From contig OZ025800.1 of the NCBI GenBank assembly GCA_964019425.1, positions 755,501 through 819,500 on the forward strand: a DNA stretch of 64,000 nt, in the 5' to 3' direction. The notes beneath the pieces were generated by a model that saw only the letters and a program-made list of their open reading frames with translations, made no database searches and had not been told where the DNA came from. This DNA comes from Flectonema sp. DT1601. Lineage: Eukaryota > Euglenozoa > Diplonemea > Diplonemida > Diplonemidae. The position numbers and the translations under genes are program-made. Of the stretch, positions 34,634 through 47,714 are shown in pieces; the first letter of the stretch is position 1, and each line of letters opens with the position of its first letter.

Positions 34634-35606
34634 AGAAATCCCTCAAAAAAAAAAAAAAAAATTCACTGGGTGTGAAATAATGATCACAATATTTCACGCT
34701 TGCAACTTCCCCTAACCAAAATACGTGCAATTAAATTCGGTTAAAAAGAAATTCGCTCAGCCAGGAGTGAATACTTGCACTTTCTGATTTTCACTGCAAT
34801 TTTCCCTAAGAAGCCAGATAGAGTAAAATAAATGACTACAACACAACCACTTCCTCAGATGACTGAGGTCATGGGGTCGCACATAACTGTGAGGTAGAGA
34901 GTTCTCTACAATCAGTACGCAGAAAAAAAAACATGCGTGAAATAAACTGAAAAAAAAATATTTCGCTAATGACAATCGGCGGTGATACAATATGGAGCAC
35001 AATAAAAGAATTGCGTGAACATGGATGCCGGTGGTGGGCGGTGATGAGGTAATTTGCTACCTCGAAGTAGGGACAGAGAAGAGACATTCACTCGCTAAAT
35101 ATGTTGTATGTCTGAGTGGAGTAACAGCAGAGAAATTATGCGCAAAATCTTGACGAATGCCAAGAAAGGAATGTGGTTGGAGGCGATGAATTGACTTAGC
35201 ATGTAGTAGGAAATATTTCATATGACCACAGAGGAAGATAGAAGATCATTCATCCGTACCACTAGTACTTTGGGAATGGCATGCGCACTGCACTACTTTA
35301 CAACAACCCACGTACCATAACAGGGAAGTGAATTATGCACAAATCGTATTACCAATAGGGGTGCACCTACGGTCACATCTGCTTTTAGCATGAAAAAAAA
35401 AAAAGAAAAGAAAAGAAATCACTGCGGAATGTTACAGAGTGTCCGTAGAGTGCTTGCGTTATGTGGGTGGGGAGTTATGCGCAATTTGTTAAAAAGATTG
35501 GAAACACTTCTTTTTTTTTTTTTTTTTTTTGTTAGTTTCCTTATTCCTTTGTAAACCGCAACTATTTTGAGTGGTAGGGGCTGGAGTTTGAGTATAATAA
35601 AAAATA

Positions 35607-35846
35607 CTAATGAGATTCAGCATTGCTGATTAAAGCCAGCTGCAGGCATCTGTATGTCGCTGTTGGCTCCGAAGACTCTTGTGCTGCCATCATGAGGAGG
35701 TCGAGTGGGTTGACTTGCCTTGCTCGTCTTATGGAACTGCGTAATCCGCCCTGCACTACAAAATTATCTAAAGCTTCATCTCTAGGAGTGTCAATGCTCA
35801 GGGGACTAGCAGACGTCGACTCAGAAGTCGCATCAGAACTGGACAT
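35607..35846 (-). CDS. Small protein, 79 aa, family unknown
   Basis: From an ATG at 35846 the frame gives 79 aa: a Ser/Thr-rich start (MSSSDATSESTSASPLS), then a compact segment with LRSSIRRARQVNPLDLLMMAA and a Cys. A good acceptor (ccttttcag) ends 16 bases before the ATG, as in the other genes here, and the frame runs cleanly to a stop. No domain is recognised. It lies about 600 bases downstream of the RCC1-like gene. Small size means chance is not excluded. Confidence 0.5.
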   Translation of the reverse strand: MSSSDATSESTSASPLSIDTPRDEALDNFVVQGGLRSSIRRARQVNPLDLLMMAAQESSEPTATYRCLQLALISNAESH

Positions 35847-36227
35847 TCTGTTTGAGGATAGACTGAAAAGGAAAAAAAATATATATATTGACTTCGTAAT
35901 ATTAATTAACCCATCACAATACCAGTTGTGTTGATTTTTTTTTTTTTTTTTTTTTTTTTTTGACATGCAAAAATAAATTCACTAATGCATCTGAATGAGA
36001 TAATGCATGCATTCCGTGATTGTTTTTTTTACATGTTTTTTTTTCAGGTTCAAAAAAAAAAAGAAAAAGACAAGAAGGACGAACACTTCCGCTCGTTTGC
36101 TTCAGCACAGAGTTAAAATAATAATTAATTGATTTTTTTTAACTTTTAGCACATATGAACTGCTTCGCTGTGGAAGAGTGCACACCACCTGCAACAAATA
36201 CAAATCTAGCTCAGTTCCAAAAGTTTA

Positions 36228-36259
<32 letters not shown>

Positions 36260-36455
36260 CATCTATACATTTGCGGACAAAACATTCGGGAGAAATCGAC
36301 TCCCTTACAAGAAAATGCTTAAAAGCAAAAACTCTAATCAGATTATGATGGCGGCATCTGTAGTTGAGTACTACCGATAACAGGTTTGTGGCTAACCACC
36401 TTCTCAGTCCATAAAACCAACTAGTGATGAATCATTCTGTAATTGTGATTCCTTA
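35847..36455. other. Intergenic, poly-T rich
   Basis: Contains poly-T tracts near 35937-35961 and 36232-36259 and a purine-rich stretch near 36052-36078. No gene seen. Confidence 0.6.
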
Positions 36456-38378
36456 CTAGTCAGAATCAACATCCATGTCAGTTGGACCAGAGTTGTTGCT
36501 GGTCTCGTCTTCATCCGATTCTTCATCTTCTTCAACTTCTTCATCTGAATCTTCGAAGTCTTTGGATTTCTGTTTTTAATTTTTGTAATAACAAACAATA
36601 ACCTGATTCCTTTAAGAAGTACAATCACACACCCAATACTCATAAAACCCGTATGTCCATCTGTTATTACTTTCACAATCAACATTCTCATCATCGCTCA
36701 GGAGATCGATGTCTGCCATTTTGTCTTTCCAGTCCTCTCTTATCCACGATACTCTAAACTTTCCAGGTTTAATGACACTGTGGTTAGTGTTGATTGTTGA
36801 TAATTATTATTAGTAAGAATTTATTGTGTTTCTACATACTCTTTAACAACTGCCCATGCCCAAACATTTTCCACCCAGAGACTTAATTCGGTTCCTTCAC
36901 GGACACCACTTGCTCCGATTACTTCGCGTGTTGGACCGTCGAACTGTTTGTGTTTTTATTCTTTATAAGAAAGTTATGAGAGTCGGAAAACGGTTGTAAA
37001 CAATACATACAGAAGCCTCACTACAGTCATCACACATTTCATTGTTTTCATAAGAATGAGTAAATTGTTTTCGTGCTGTTTCAAAACTGATTGTTGTTCC
37101 TTTTGAAAGGCGATCTTTCATTTCGTTATACCTCCCAAAGAATGGAACTGTTATATTATATTCCTTATCATCGGATTTGTTTTGGTCCACGACGACAATT
37201 TCGTATGTTGAAGAGCACGTCATTGAGACGATGTGTTTGTCTTCAAGGCAATATACCATTTGGGGTATGTGTCGTCTTTCGCGCATATCGTAGTCCTTAC
37301 CTAACAAGGACTTACATTTAACACCCCAGTTCCAAACGGAACCGTCTTCTAATAGCATTGAGTGAAATTGTTTTCCTCCACAAACTTTTTTAATCTTTCC
37401 AACTGGAACTAATATGTCAGTAGGTGTCAAAGAGGTATCTGTTGATGATGCAGCAACACGACCCCAACCTCTTAGTACAGATCTCCCTTTGATGTCGGAT
37501 ATAACAAATGAGGCTTCTGGACCGCTGCCAAGTCGGAAGTTTGTTTCTTCAGATTCTTCGTTTATTTTTATTTCTGTTGGAGACTGCATAGTTCTGATAG
37601 TACCAGTTCCTAAACGGCCATACTCACCAAATCCTGAGGTGTAGATTTGTTTTCCAGATCTGACTATCACATGTTGCGGTCCAGCAGCTATTTCTTCTAC
37701 TTCAACTTCTAAATCGGTTTCAAAAGTTGGGATCTTAGTTGGTTTTGGGATCACACCATCTGGTGGAGGTGCTGCACAACATTGACCATCACCACCATAA
37801 CCCCAAACATAAAAATCACCTTCCTTATCTGTTGCATAAGATGTATTTCCGCTAGCAGTGATACTCGTTGCTTGACTCATCTTTACCGGTTGCGGTTCTA
37901 TTCTTAGCGGTCTGTTTAAAGCCATACCACATTGACCTTTACTATTACTTCCCCATGAAAATACTAATCCCAGATCTGTTCTTGCTAAGCAATGGTGAGC
38001 ACCGCATGCTATTTCTACAACACGTTTCTTGTCGAGTGCCTTGATTGGAATCCACTCGTAGGATTGTTCTAACTTTTTAGGTTCAACACCCAATTGACCA
38101 AAGGCATTACAACCCCATCCATACACTTTAGAGTTAGATCCTAAAATGAGGGTGTGGCGGTGTCCACTTACGATCTGTTTTGGTGTCGTTTTAAAATCGG
38201 AAAATCCCGGCAGGTGGACAGGAAAGTCCAACACCTGATCGGTTCGTGTTTCATTTCCCGGGTTAGAAATATTAACGTCCCCCCAAATATAAGTTTCATA
38301 TTCTGCTTCTTCAGAGTCGCTAACACTCGATGAGTCGCTGTCACTATCGCTATCTTCGGCCTTCCGTTTCCCAGGCAT
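36456..38378 (-). CDS. RCC1-repeat protein with acidic ends, four exons
   Basis: Exons are 38378-37011, 36943-36840, 36777-36633 and 36569-36456, with introns of 67, 62 and 63 bases (donors GTATGT, GTATGT, GTGTGT; acceptors acag); frames join to give 576 aa. Residues 1-28 are acidic (SDSDSDSSSVSDSEE) after a basic PGKRK. Residues about 28-400 carry RCC1-type blades: VYGWGCNAFGQLG, VFSWGSNSKGQCG, FYVWGYGGDGQC, IYTSGFGEYGRLGTG, VLRGWGRV and VWNWGVKC. RCC1 blades form a propeller that acts as a Ran exchange factor or as a protein scaffold. The exon 2-3 part (GTELSLWVENVWAWAVVKDVI...GKFRVSWI) may be a small beta-barrel module. The tail is strongly acidic. An acceptor (cttcag) precedes the ATG by 19 bases. 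Whether it acts on Ran is not shown. Confidence 0.88.
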
Positions 38379-38541
38379 TGTTAATAAGTTATAACTGCTG
38401 AAGGGAACTTAATGTTATTATTTTTTTTTTTTCCCCCGCAAATCAGAATATTATAAAAAGTATCGATAACGAAGTCGCGTGTCGGATTGCATGATTGAGT
38501 TAATCACAACAACTAAACCCATTACAGAACTAAAAAAAAAA

Positions 38542-38611
<70 letters not shown>

Positions 38612-40920
38612 CAAATGAACGAAAGAGCTAAAGCACGCAGACGTCTTTCGGGGAATCTTTGATTATAGACGGGTTCCTTTTTCGTTTTTTTCATCTCTTT
38701 TCTTTCTAGCAAACATAACACAACTAAAAAAAACCATAATAAATTTCGATAAAAAGCCCATAAAGCGACGCCAAGCGGCGAGGGAAGAACACAGAAGGAA
38801 GTTATCAGTCAGTTTTCACCGTCGAATTCTGAGCTCCTGAAACAGGATTGAATTTCCTAACTAAAAAAGCTCCTTCTCATGGGATGGAAAAAATGAAAAA
38901 ATAAGATCGCCATCCCTGACGCTAGAGAGCTAGACATCGGTGTCTTTTGAGATGTTTGTTGTCGCGTGTCACTCGCACTTATATAAACCTGGAAAAGGAA
39001 AACAAGACACAGGAAGTACCGATAAAATATGCTAGACGATCTTCTGCTGATATGTTCATCGCCAATCGTTTTGCTAAAATTGAAATTAAATAATTTCAAA
39101 AAAAAAAAATAAAAAAAATCGATGCCTCCCTTGTGATAATTTGTTTGTGCACTAAACCGGACTCAAATGCGGAGAAAAATTAAAAAAAATAAAATAACAC
39201 GAGTACGAAGTTAATTTGAATGTTAAAAAGCGGAAGAACAGCAATAAGAAGCTGACATCTATCGAACCACACTTTTGATCGCTTCTCGCGATATCAGTTG
39301 GGAGGAGAATAACGAACCGTACTGAGGAAGGAGAGAATGAAAAAAGGAGAAAAAAAAGCTTGCCTTCTAATTCATTGAAACAAACGAGTGTTACAAGAAA
39401 AAATCAAGCGAATACATATTTACGAAGAAAAACGGATAACCCAGAACAAAATCCACACCAAAAAGAACATAGTTTTCAGGGGTAAAATTGATATTTTTTG
39501 AGGTCAGAAGGATACCGTGAAGACACCCCCCTCTAATTCTAATATTTGTACTTTTAATACCTCATTCCGGAAAGTTGGTGGAAATTTCTTCCTACACAGG
39601 TTCGGGGAACGGGTCCCCAGTGACAACAATCCCTCCTCTTCCAAACTGGTAGAAAAAAGAAAAAAGAAACAATCCCGTTTTTTTTCTTAATCCAAAATCC
39701 TCGGTAGTGATATAACAGAAAAATATCCTAAAAAAACAACAGATGTAAGAATACTCAAAGGATCAGTGTGTTTTTGCTTCTAATTTTTTTCCCCCCCTTT
39801 TCCCCCCCCCCTTTTTTTTTTTTTTTTCTTAGAACCTTCTCACTCAGATAAGAAGTATCACTCTATTAACTAAAAAAATTAACTCTCCTCAATCAAACCG
39901 ATTGGTGATAAAAACAGAAAAAGAGTCCGACCTGAACAATACATTGCGACATCTCCAATCAGAAGTAACTTTTTTAATTCAAAATTAAAGTTCGCGTAAG
40001 GAAGGTCGTAGTTAGTTAGTTAGTCGTACATCAGACATGACATTCATTCAGTCAAAAAAAAAAAAAAAAAAAAGAGAGCACATTGATATACTCTATACGT
40101 ATTATAGACATTTTAACTAATATTTTGTTAAATTGTTTCGTCGCAAGAAAAAAAGAGGTAATATAGAACGAAGAAGAAAATAAAAATATAAAAAAAACAT
40201 GGGAAGGATCGCTCCGAGGTTGCTGCCTTTTTCAAAGCAATTATTTCTAGCTCAAGAAACGGAAATTATGATCAGTCAACCTTAATCTGATTTGCTCTTG
40301 TTTTCTCATTATCAATCTCGCGAACAAAAAAAGGGTTTAAAAAAAAGAGATTAAAAAGAATAGAACAACCAATGTTAGTTCCAATATCGTTTTATCTTAT
40401 CTTTGTAGTGATTTTCTGTTTGCGCTGTCGGCAATCAGACTGAGAGATAATTAATAGTTCATTCTGATGAGTTTTAACAAAAGAATCGATCAACATAAAA
40501 ACAACACTAAGTAATAAGCATAGCAGTTTTTTTTTTTTTTTTTTCTTCTTTTTTTTTTTTTTAGACTAGTTACACAGCCAATTAAATGGACTTAATTTTT
40601 GGTAAGAGATATATCTGTCGCGAACAAGAATTAAGAGGTTTCCGAATGCCAAGAAATACCGCAAGCTGGAAATAAAGGTAAGGAGATACCGTGTGCAGGA
40701 TCCTATCCTGCCACGTAAACAGTGAACTAAAAGTAGGGTTTAGGTGTGAAAATTTAGGTGTTAAAATTAATTAAATCAACCACTGGGTTGGCCCACAGAT
40801 GATGCCTCATACAGCTAGCCATTCTTATTTTATAATGAAACGATGGATTGAATTTAATGAAAACTGATGTTGACAATCCCTCCTTTGTAATTTTACATTT
40901 CCCATCAATATCACTTGAAG
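38379..40920. other. 2.5-kb gene-free region
   Basis: Spacer between the channel-fusion gene and the RCC1 gene. It holds an (AAT)n array, poly-T runs near 39815 and 40525-40560, and a poly-A run near 40055-40072. No gene or family A-C copy identified. Confidence 0.65.
38541..38606. repeat. (AAT)n microsatellite, about 22 units
   Basis: Uninterrupted aat units over about 66 bases, the longest microsatellite in the window, flanked by A runs on both sides. Confidence 0.9.
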
Positions 40921-43900
40921 CTATTCCTTATCAGAACTAGACTTTACAAGTGGAGCAAGCTCTCTTGCTCGTTGATTAGCTGGTGAAAGAGATCCCTCTG
41001 AGGGTTGGGAACTCTGTCGTAATGGAGGGAGAGGAGATCTTAATGGAAGAGGTACTTGTTGATCATCACCGTCATCGTCATGAGGTGGTTCAACTGTAAG
41101 AAGAGTCAGTGTATTCGTCTTTACTGCTGAGACAGCTAAGTTAGATTCCACAACAGTATTTGACAGTCCAATCGTTTCATCGAAATCCTCTTCGTCCGAC
41201 GTAGTATCAATAGACTTCGCTGTTTGTGGATCTAAACCACCTAGCGACCTACTCATCTCTAATTCTTCTCTCACAGTCACATCAAGAGGGTTCTTAACAC
41301 TTGGAGGCAATACAGGCATTCTTATACTGTTCGCAGTCAGTGTTGGTCTCCTCAGTGAAGGTTGAGTTGTCTAGTAATTGTTAATTTAAAAAAGATCATT
41401 ACATTCCAAACACACAAATAATAAATACATACAACTCTACGAGACTCCATCCTCCTACCAATGTATCTTGAGTATCTGTCATCAGCAATTTCTAAGACGG
41501 CCTGTTTTTATATTATTACTCACCTTGACCTTGTCGATGATGTTTAATTGAAAGAAAAGGTACGTTTAAAAAAAGAAAACAAAAAAAGGGAAACATATTC
41601 CGTCTTATCGACCAGAAGACGTTGTCGAGTCTGGTACTCGGAAAACTTGTTTAATTTTTTCCCGTTTGAGAATTCAGAAACGTGCAGCGTCTTTGCGAAG
41701 TATTCTCAAAAGGTTTACGACAACAGCACACCTTCCTAAACCCAGCAGATAACAAGGGATTGCTCTTTACTTTCCAAAGGGGAAAAGCATTATTATTTTC
41801 ATTAAGCGTAACAAGCCCCTACTTTACACCCTTATGGGTACAAGTATGATAACCAAATAAATAAAAACACAAACCTGTAAGCAATGAGGGTAATTATCAA
41901 CCGCCCAACTAAACCCACGCTGGTCTAAAACGTATACCTGACAATAAGTCTTTGCTGTGATGGTATATGGTGATGGAATGCCAAATAGTAAGGGAAGCTC
42001 ACCAAAGAACGCTCCCTCACTTAAGACAGAAGTTGAAGAATGAGACATTACAACACTACCTCTTGTGATCATATAGAAGAATGATGCAGGTTCACCATGA
42101 GTGATGATTACAGAATTAGGTGTGAATGCTTGAAGACGAAGTTTAGAAACAACGTCTGAAATAAAAAGATCATTTGCCTCATTATAAAGCATGGGAACAG
42201 ATTCTAACACATGAGCGTTCAAATGATACGACAGAGTTGATCTGAGATCTGCTGGGAGTGGCCAAGATAAAGCATCAAAGTCAGAACCAGTGTGATTCCC
42301 ATCAAGTAAGAAGTCATACTGACTAACGTGATATGTTCTTGTTGATCCCCACAAGAATCTAACGTATCCGATTACTTCTGCTCGGTACTGTGCTGGAAGT
42401 TTTCGTTCAACAAGAAAGATCTTTAGCTGCTCAACTAGTCGCTCATATTCTTTTTGATTAGGATTTGTAGAATCAAGTAAAACAGCAACATAAGCAATGA
42501 CGGTTGCCCAGACGGCAACACCTGCAAGTTGAGCTACCATGACCACTAGTGTCTGGGGATCACTCTGCGGCCAACGACAACCGTATCCCGACATTGCTCG
42601 TATTGCCCAATCAAAACAAGTTGTATATCTGTATAACAAATCCTTATCCTCAAAGGTGTTACTATCTAATTGAAAATATCTCAAATACTGATCACCATTA
42701 CCCTCCTCATCAATGTTTGATGTCCATAATATCCAATGTAATGCAGCAGCTGACATGTGAAGAATAAAGAACACTCCTAGTAATAGCTTTACGGCTTGGA
42801 CTCTAATTGGGGATATTTGTGACATGTGTCTAGCAACAAATGCGGTGAATAACTGATTAAATGATAACATGTTCAGTAGTCGATTGGCGCGAAAGGGAGG
42901 ATCCCAAATCATGTTAGCATCCCAAGCAAATAGAGCAGCAAGAAATTCTATCGGAAAACACGCTAGCACTGACACAGCAAATGCAACCGTTTTGTAGTAG
43001 TGTGGAGTACTTCGAAGGGTTGTTGCAATTGATATCCAGTAGACTGAAACATCTGCAACCCATTGGAGCACTGCCATAAATATCGAATATGGCAAATCAA
43101 ACCCAATATGTAAAGGAATATTAACACAATTAAATACTAACACTGCTATCTTTAGGGTATTCCATATATCTTTGTGAAGCAATCGAGAAGCTGCTCGTTT
43201 ATCATCTTTCTCTTGTTGTTCACTTCTTGTTACTAATGTTAACCTCCGTAGACGAACTTCCTTTCTCTTATCGAGGTTGGTTGACGCGCTGTTAAATTCA
43301 CCAATTGTTTGAAGCATTCCAGCGGTGTTGTCGTCATCCACTAATTCAACTAACTGAGCAAGTCTTCCATCTTTCCATTCTTCCATACTGGAGACGGGAA
43401 GTTTTTGTAGTGCGACAGCGAATATAGACTGCCTGAATTGATATAAATGTTCTGTACTGCTCTTAAAGTCGCTCCTCGGATGTGGTCCAATTCCCTGGAA
43501 TAATCCTCGACTGCGAAGCATTTCACCTGCTGAGACTGCCATCGTTTCAGTGATGTCAAAGCAGTCGACTAACCAAGCAACAACATCAGCCCCCACAAAT
43601 ATATTATCAACTTTGCTCATACAACCTGTTCGTTTCGAATGTAAGAAATGTTTTGATACGTGATTGCTGAAAACAGCAGCGAATCTTTCCAGTCCGGTTT
43701 CAGCTTTTTCTGCTGCTTTTTCAGCAGCTTTCCAGGCGTCTTCATCTACAATCTGTTGAGCAGGGCTAAATAAATTAGATGAAGATGATACCATTGTCAT
43801 TACAGGATCAGCTGCACTAAACACGTCGCGTGATTTCCTTCTTGCTGATGGGATGGCTGCCCTAATCAATTCAGCTAAGTTGCTATTTTCAGACTTTAAA

Positions 43901-45741
43901 GTTGCAGCAATAGATGGCCTGGGACCATGTCTAAAGGTAGGCATCGCGTCTGCGGGCTGAATGCAAGTGTCCGATTGATTGAGAGCGTCTTTAGTTCTTC
44001 CTGATAAGACGTTGTTTAAATGCTCCAAAAGCCATTTCATTGGCACTCCAGCTGGGGGACTCTCGCTCATGGACTCAGCGATTGCAACGGCGCCCTCATG
44101 CTCGCGAGCATTGACTGCGGAATTGATATCGAGTAATGGTTCTATTCTGGCATCCGCAGTTAAAACATAAACAGTTTTATGTGGACGTGGATTTGGAACA
44201 CCCTGAGGTTTTAATCCACCCTTCTCAGGCACAACTACATCAACAAGAGGAATAGCCCGAAGCCCACTTGGAGAACCATTCGGAATAGGAGATAAACAAG
44301 GTTCCCTATTTTGATTTGCCTGACCGGGTACTTCTAATGGATTGAATGATAAGACCTCAGCTCCTATTTGTCTTCCAAAAAGAGCCAAGTTTCTTGCAAT
44401 GTCACGCTGTGTTGATATAATACCGTGTACTAACGCACTCCTTCCTCTGACTCTACTCATTCCAGTAAGACAATCACCTGTTGATATACCAACACTCCAT
44501 GAGGGTTTTCTTTCAGTAATACTGCTGCTGTTGTGAGGTGCTTTGAACATTTGAACTAAACTTGAACAGAATGAAAGAATTCTTATATTCAATTCCTTGC
44601 CGCCAACCCACCAGACGTTGCAGCTGTTCGATCCAGCCCACTCTAGTCGGGCTCCGTATGCGTGACACATGTCCGCTATGCTCTCAAATGTCGTTGAGTT
44701 TTCAAAAGAAATATCTAACCTTTCTTTATAATCAACAACCACAGTTAAGAATGTACAGGTGTGACGCTTCCATGGTTCGAAGGTGACATTTCGTGAAAGG
44801 TTTGGAGTACCATGAGGATCGGTACTACTTCTCTCTGATGCTTTATGTGAAAGTGTTCGAAGAGGAAGCGGAGTAGTATCAGATCGATCCCTTGAGAAGG
44901 TTCTAGATGAAGGAGATGGTATTGTAAAGTTAACTCTTGCTCTTGCAGTCGCCCCCTCACTTAAGTGAGAACCAGTAGAGACACAAAGTGGGTCGACTTC
45001 TGGTGCACTCAAATGAAGTGGTGGCATTCCTGGTGATAATACAGCAGGGAGTGGTCCAGCTTCAGTACCTGATGGCTCTGCGAATATAAAAGCTCTTCCT
45101 GATCTTCTTCCAACAGCTGGCGCTGAACACATCTCTCCATCTTCATCTTCTCCTATAGGGGTAACAAATTCAGTGTTGAGTCGATCACATTCACCGAAAT
45201 CATTTATAGCTAGTTGGAGGTGTTCAATAATTCGAGTTCTGGCACATTGAGCACCAAAACCAACGCACTTAATTTCATGTGGTATAAGTGGATTATATAT
45301 CTCCATACAGGTGTCAGGGAGTTCAGGTATGAACCCCCAAGCTGCTTCACGACCAATTGATACCAAATGATGAGATAAATCACGTAGAGGAATAGAAAGG
45401 GTTTTATCAATAAATAATTTCAACAAAAAGCACAACGACAACGACAGAACTAAAGCCACAGCAACAGCTGGCCCAACCATACTAACATCTGGTGAGGAAG
45501 AACACGAAGACGATAGTTGTGAGCAAAGAAGATCAGCCTCATTAAGTCCTAATAAGGTACTACTCATGACTTTCTCAACACACGAAAATTGATTATAATT
45601 TATACTTCCTCGTGAGATCTGCTCAATCCCGAGAGCTGCTCCGATTGTCACTAACGAGATTCCAACCTGCGCAGCGAATATAATTCGCGAGGACTGATAT
45701 CCACGAATGTCCTCCATCTGAACATCCTCCTCTGAGAACAT
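40921..45741 (-). CDS. Membrane HAMP / cyclase-like / DEP / CNG-type channel fusion, three exons
   Basis: Exons are 45741-41875, 41501-41433 and 41370-40921, introns 373 and 62 bases; frames join to give 1461 aa. Order: two membrane segments (about 20-40 and 90-112) enclosing a short Cys-containing loop; a HAMP-like linker (PLRDLSHHLVSIG); a low-complexity Ser/Pro region; a class III cyclase-like domain at about 325-465 (FLTVVVDYKERLD, WSVGISTGDCLTG, TQRDIARNLALFGR) lacking the second metal Asp and the transition-state Asn, so probably inactive; a DEP domain at about 690-770; then six membrane segments at about 860-1090 with a pore loop ending SGYG (1051-1054); a C-linker; and a cyclic-nucleotide-binding fold at about 1185-1285 (FFGELPLLFGIPSP), where the usual cNMP-binding Arg is Ser. 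The S4 region has few charges. A Ser/Pro/Asp-rich tail follows. An acceptor (tttcag) lies 43 bases before the ATG. Confidence 0.88.
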
Positions 45742-46808
45742 TCAACAACTCTATTGGAATGTCATTTAACGGAAATGTTATTTTCTGAAAGAAAAAGAAA
45801 ATAAATATCACCATCTTGTATTGCACTGAATAGGATCAGGTTCGTGACTTTATACTTTCGATCAATTTTCTTTTTTTTTGTTGCGGGCCTGATGGAAAGA
45901 ACAAAACAAGAAAAAGCATAGAATAAAGTTGGCAATGAGATACTACCGTAAGTGGGGATGGTGGTGACCAAACAGTATTGTAGCTGTAATTCTATTTCCA
46001 GTCTTTGTGTAGAAGACTTTGAAAAAAGATAATTTCTCAGTACGACGTGTGAATTCTCTTTTTGTGGTTTAAAGTGCTCAAACTTTCAAACCAAAAAAAA
46101 AAAAAAAAAAAAAAAAGAATTTAAATATAAAAAAAAAAAGAAACTAATAATAATAACGTTCTACGATCAAAAACAAATAAAATAAAAATTGACCTCTCAA
46201 AATCCTTTTTTATATTCCTAACGGAGGAAAGAAACTAGGATTTAAACTTACTATAAAAAAATGTTAGAGCTTTCCTATACTACTAGAATACAATAAGCTT
46301 AACCAAAAACTCTTTTTTTTTTTCGCCTCCTCATATTTATAAGTAACTAAAAACGTAACTGAATGCGGCGTTGAATGCTGAGCAAAGAGAATAGAAGATG
46401 AACAAACTAAACAAAAAAAAATTAATTTTACGAATCAGAGGCAACTGTTCACTGATGGCAGTTAATCTCAAAGCCGCGAACGGCGATAGAATAATGTGCC
46501 AAATTCTAACAAAAAAAATTGAAAAAAAAAAAAAAAAAAAAAAAGAACTCATCGTGAAAATATATTTCCGGGAAATGAACCAAAATTTGAGAGTTCAAAG
46601 AAACGTAACCCAAAAACGCGCGGAGGGAAAAAAAGAAAACAAAACAAAGTAGGGGACTAATATTAAAAAAAATGAAGGCTGGAGAACAAACAAAAACATA
46701 AGAAAATAAAAGCGCTAGAGGATAGTAGCAACGCTGATTACATGAACGCAGGTGCTGCCCGCATACGATTGAATAAACATCCTTATAACGTTAGAAAGGA
46801 TAATTCAA
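45742..46808. other. 1-kb gene-free region
   Basis: Contains poly-A runs near 46093-46116 and 46518-46540 and otherwise unremarkable AT-rich sequence. No gene seen. Confidence 0.6.
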
Positions 46809-47714
46809 CTACGAGAAAATGGCTATAGAATTCCTTATAGTCATATTACAAATAGGGCATTCTGTGATTGTCTTACTGCAGAGAGTGCATGCAGCCCAAT
46901 GACCACATGGTGAGAATGCTATCTCACGAGGGTTGTCATTACACACTGCACACTTTGGTTTACAAACATCATCCGATGAGGGTGATTTTAAATCTAATTG
47001 ACTTGTCTCAGATAATAAGATTTCATCCGCATCTTCAATTTTCCGTTGCTGTTCTTGCAAATCAGATTCTTCCTTTGCTCGTCTTGCCATCTGAATACGA
47101 CAAACCTCTCTGTGACTGGTATAAAAAGTTGGGTGAATCTGAAGTTTACAAACTGCACATTTATTCACCGCCTTACCCGATACGTATAAATGTTCCCTTA
47201 CTTGCTCTCGACACATTGGACAGGTTGTTATTTTCGAAGCACACCTTTTACAACAAGACCAATGGCCACATGGTACGAATGCTACTGAACGCTGTTTCGT
47301 AAGACAAATAACACATTCATCTCCTTCTTCAAAAGATGACTCAGAAGATGATGCGACTGACGGTGTTTGTTGTCTGGCCTGCTGTTGAATTCGGCATACC
47401 TCAGTGTGACCTTCAAAAAGGGTCGGGTGGATGTATTCTAAACAGATCTGACACTGCATTGGTCTATTTAATAAATATTCCAATCCAGAACTAAATGCAG
47501 CGATGTTATTCATATCTATCGCAACTGATTGACCGTTCAAAGCTGCTTCAAGATTTAATGCCCCAACTGAAACAGATACACCTGGCTGATCAGATCTTGG
47601 CTGATCAGTTCCCCGTTGAGGAGATACTTTCCGGGTAATATGAAGAGCAAAAGCCATCACTGCAAGTGCCGCTGCGATTAAGCCTATAAACAGTGCATAC
47701 ATCATCATCATCAT
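46809..47714 (-). CDS. Membrane-anchored protein with two zinc-knuckle/RING modules (putative E3 ligase)
   Basis: Starting at the first of five consecutive Met codons (47714), 301 aa. Residues about 4-25 form one membrane segment (YALFIGLIAAALAVMAFAL). There follow two copies of one module. Each starts with a small knuckle (CQICLEYIHPTLFEGHTEVC and CAVCKLQIHPTFYTSHREVC) and then a C3HC4 RING (CVICLTKQRSVAFVPCGHW...CPMC and CAVCNDNPREIAFSPCGHW...CPIC). RINGs of this MUL1/XIAP-like type act as ubiquitin ligases, here probably on a membrane facing the cytosol. An acceptor (gaaaacag) lies 10 bases before the ATG run. An internal duplication is evident; the two modules keep every zinc ligand. Confidence 0.85.
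   Translation of the reverse strand: MMMMMYALFIGLIAAALAVMAFALHITRKVSPQRGTDQPRSDQPGVSVSVGALNLEAALNGQSVAIDMNNIAAFSSGLEYLLNRPMQCQICLEYIHPTLFEGHTEVCRIQQQARQQTPSVASSSESSFEEGDECVICLTKQRSVAFVPCGHWSCCKRCASKITTCPMCREQVREHLYVSGKAVNKCAVCKLQIHPTFYTSHREVCRIQMARRAKEESDLQEQQRKIEDADEILLSETSQLDLKSPSSDDVCKPKCAVCNDNPREIAFSPCGHWAACTLCSKTITECPICNMTIRNSIAIFS

Larger units (their letters stand above)
30663..35606. other. 5-kb gene-free, repeat-rich region
   Basis: No supported gene. This is the densest repeat region in the window: repeat A copy 3, a cluster of family B fragments, a 22-base direct repeat (31447-31468 and 32229-32250), a perfect hairpin at 34592-34633, and homopolymers. Open frames here are short and lack domain content. 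Confidence 0.65.
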
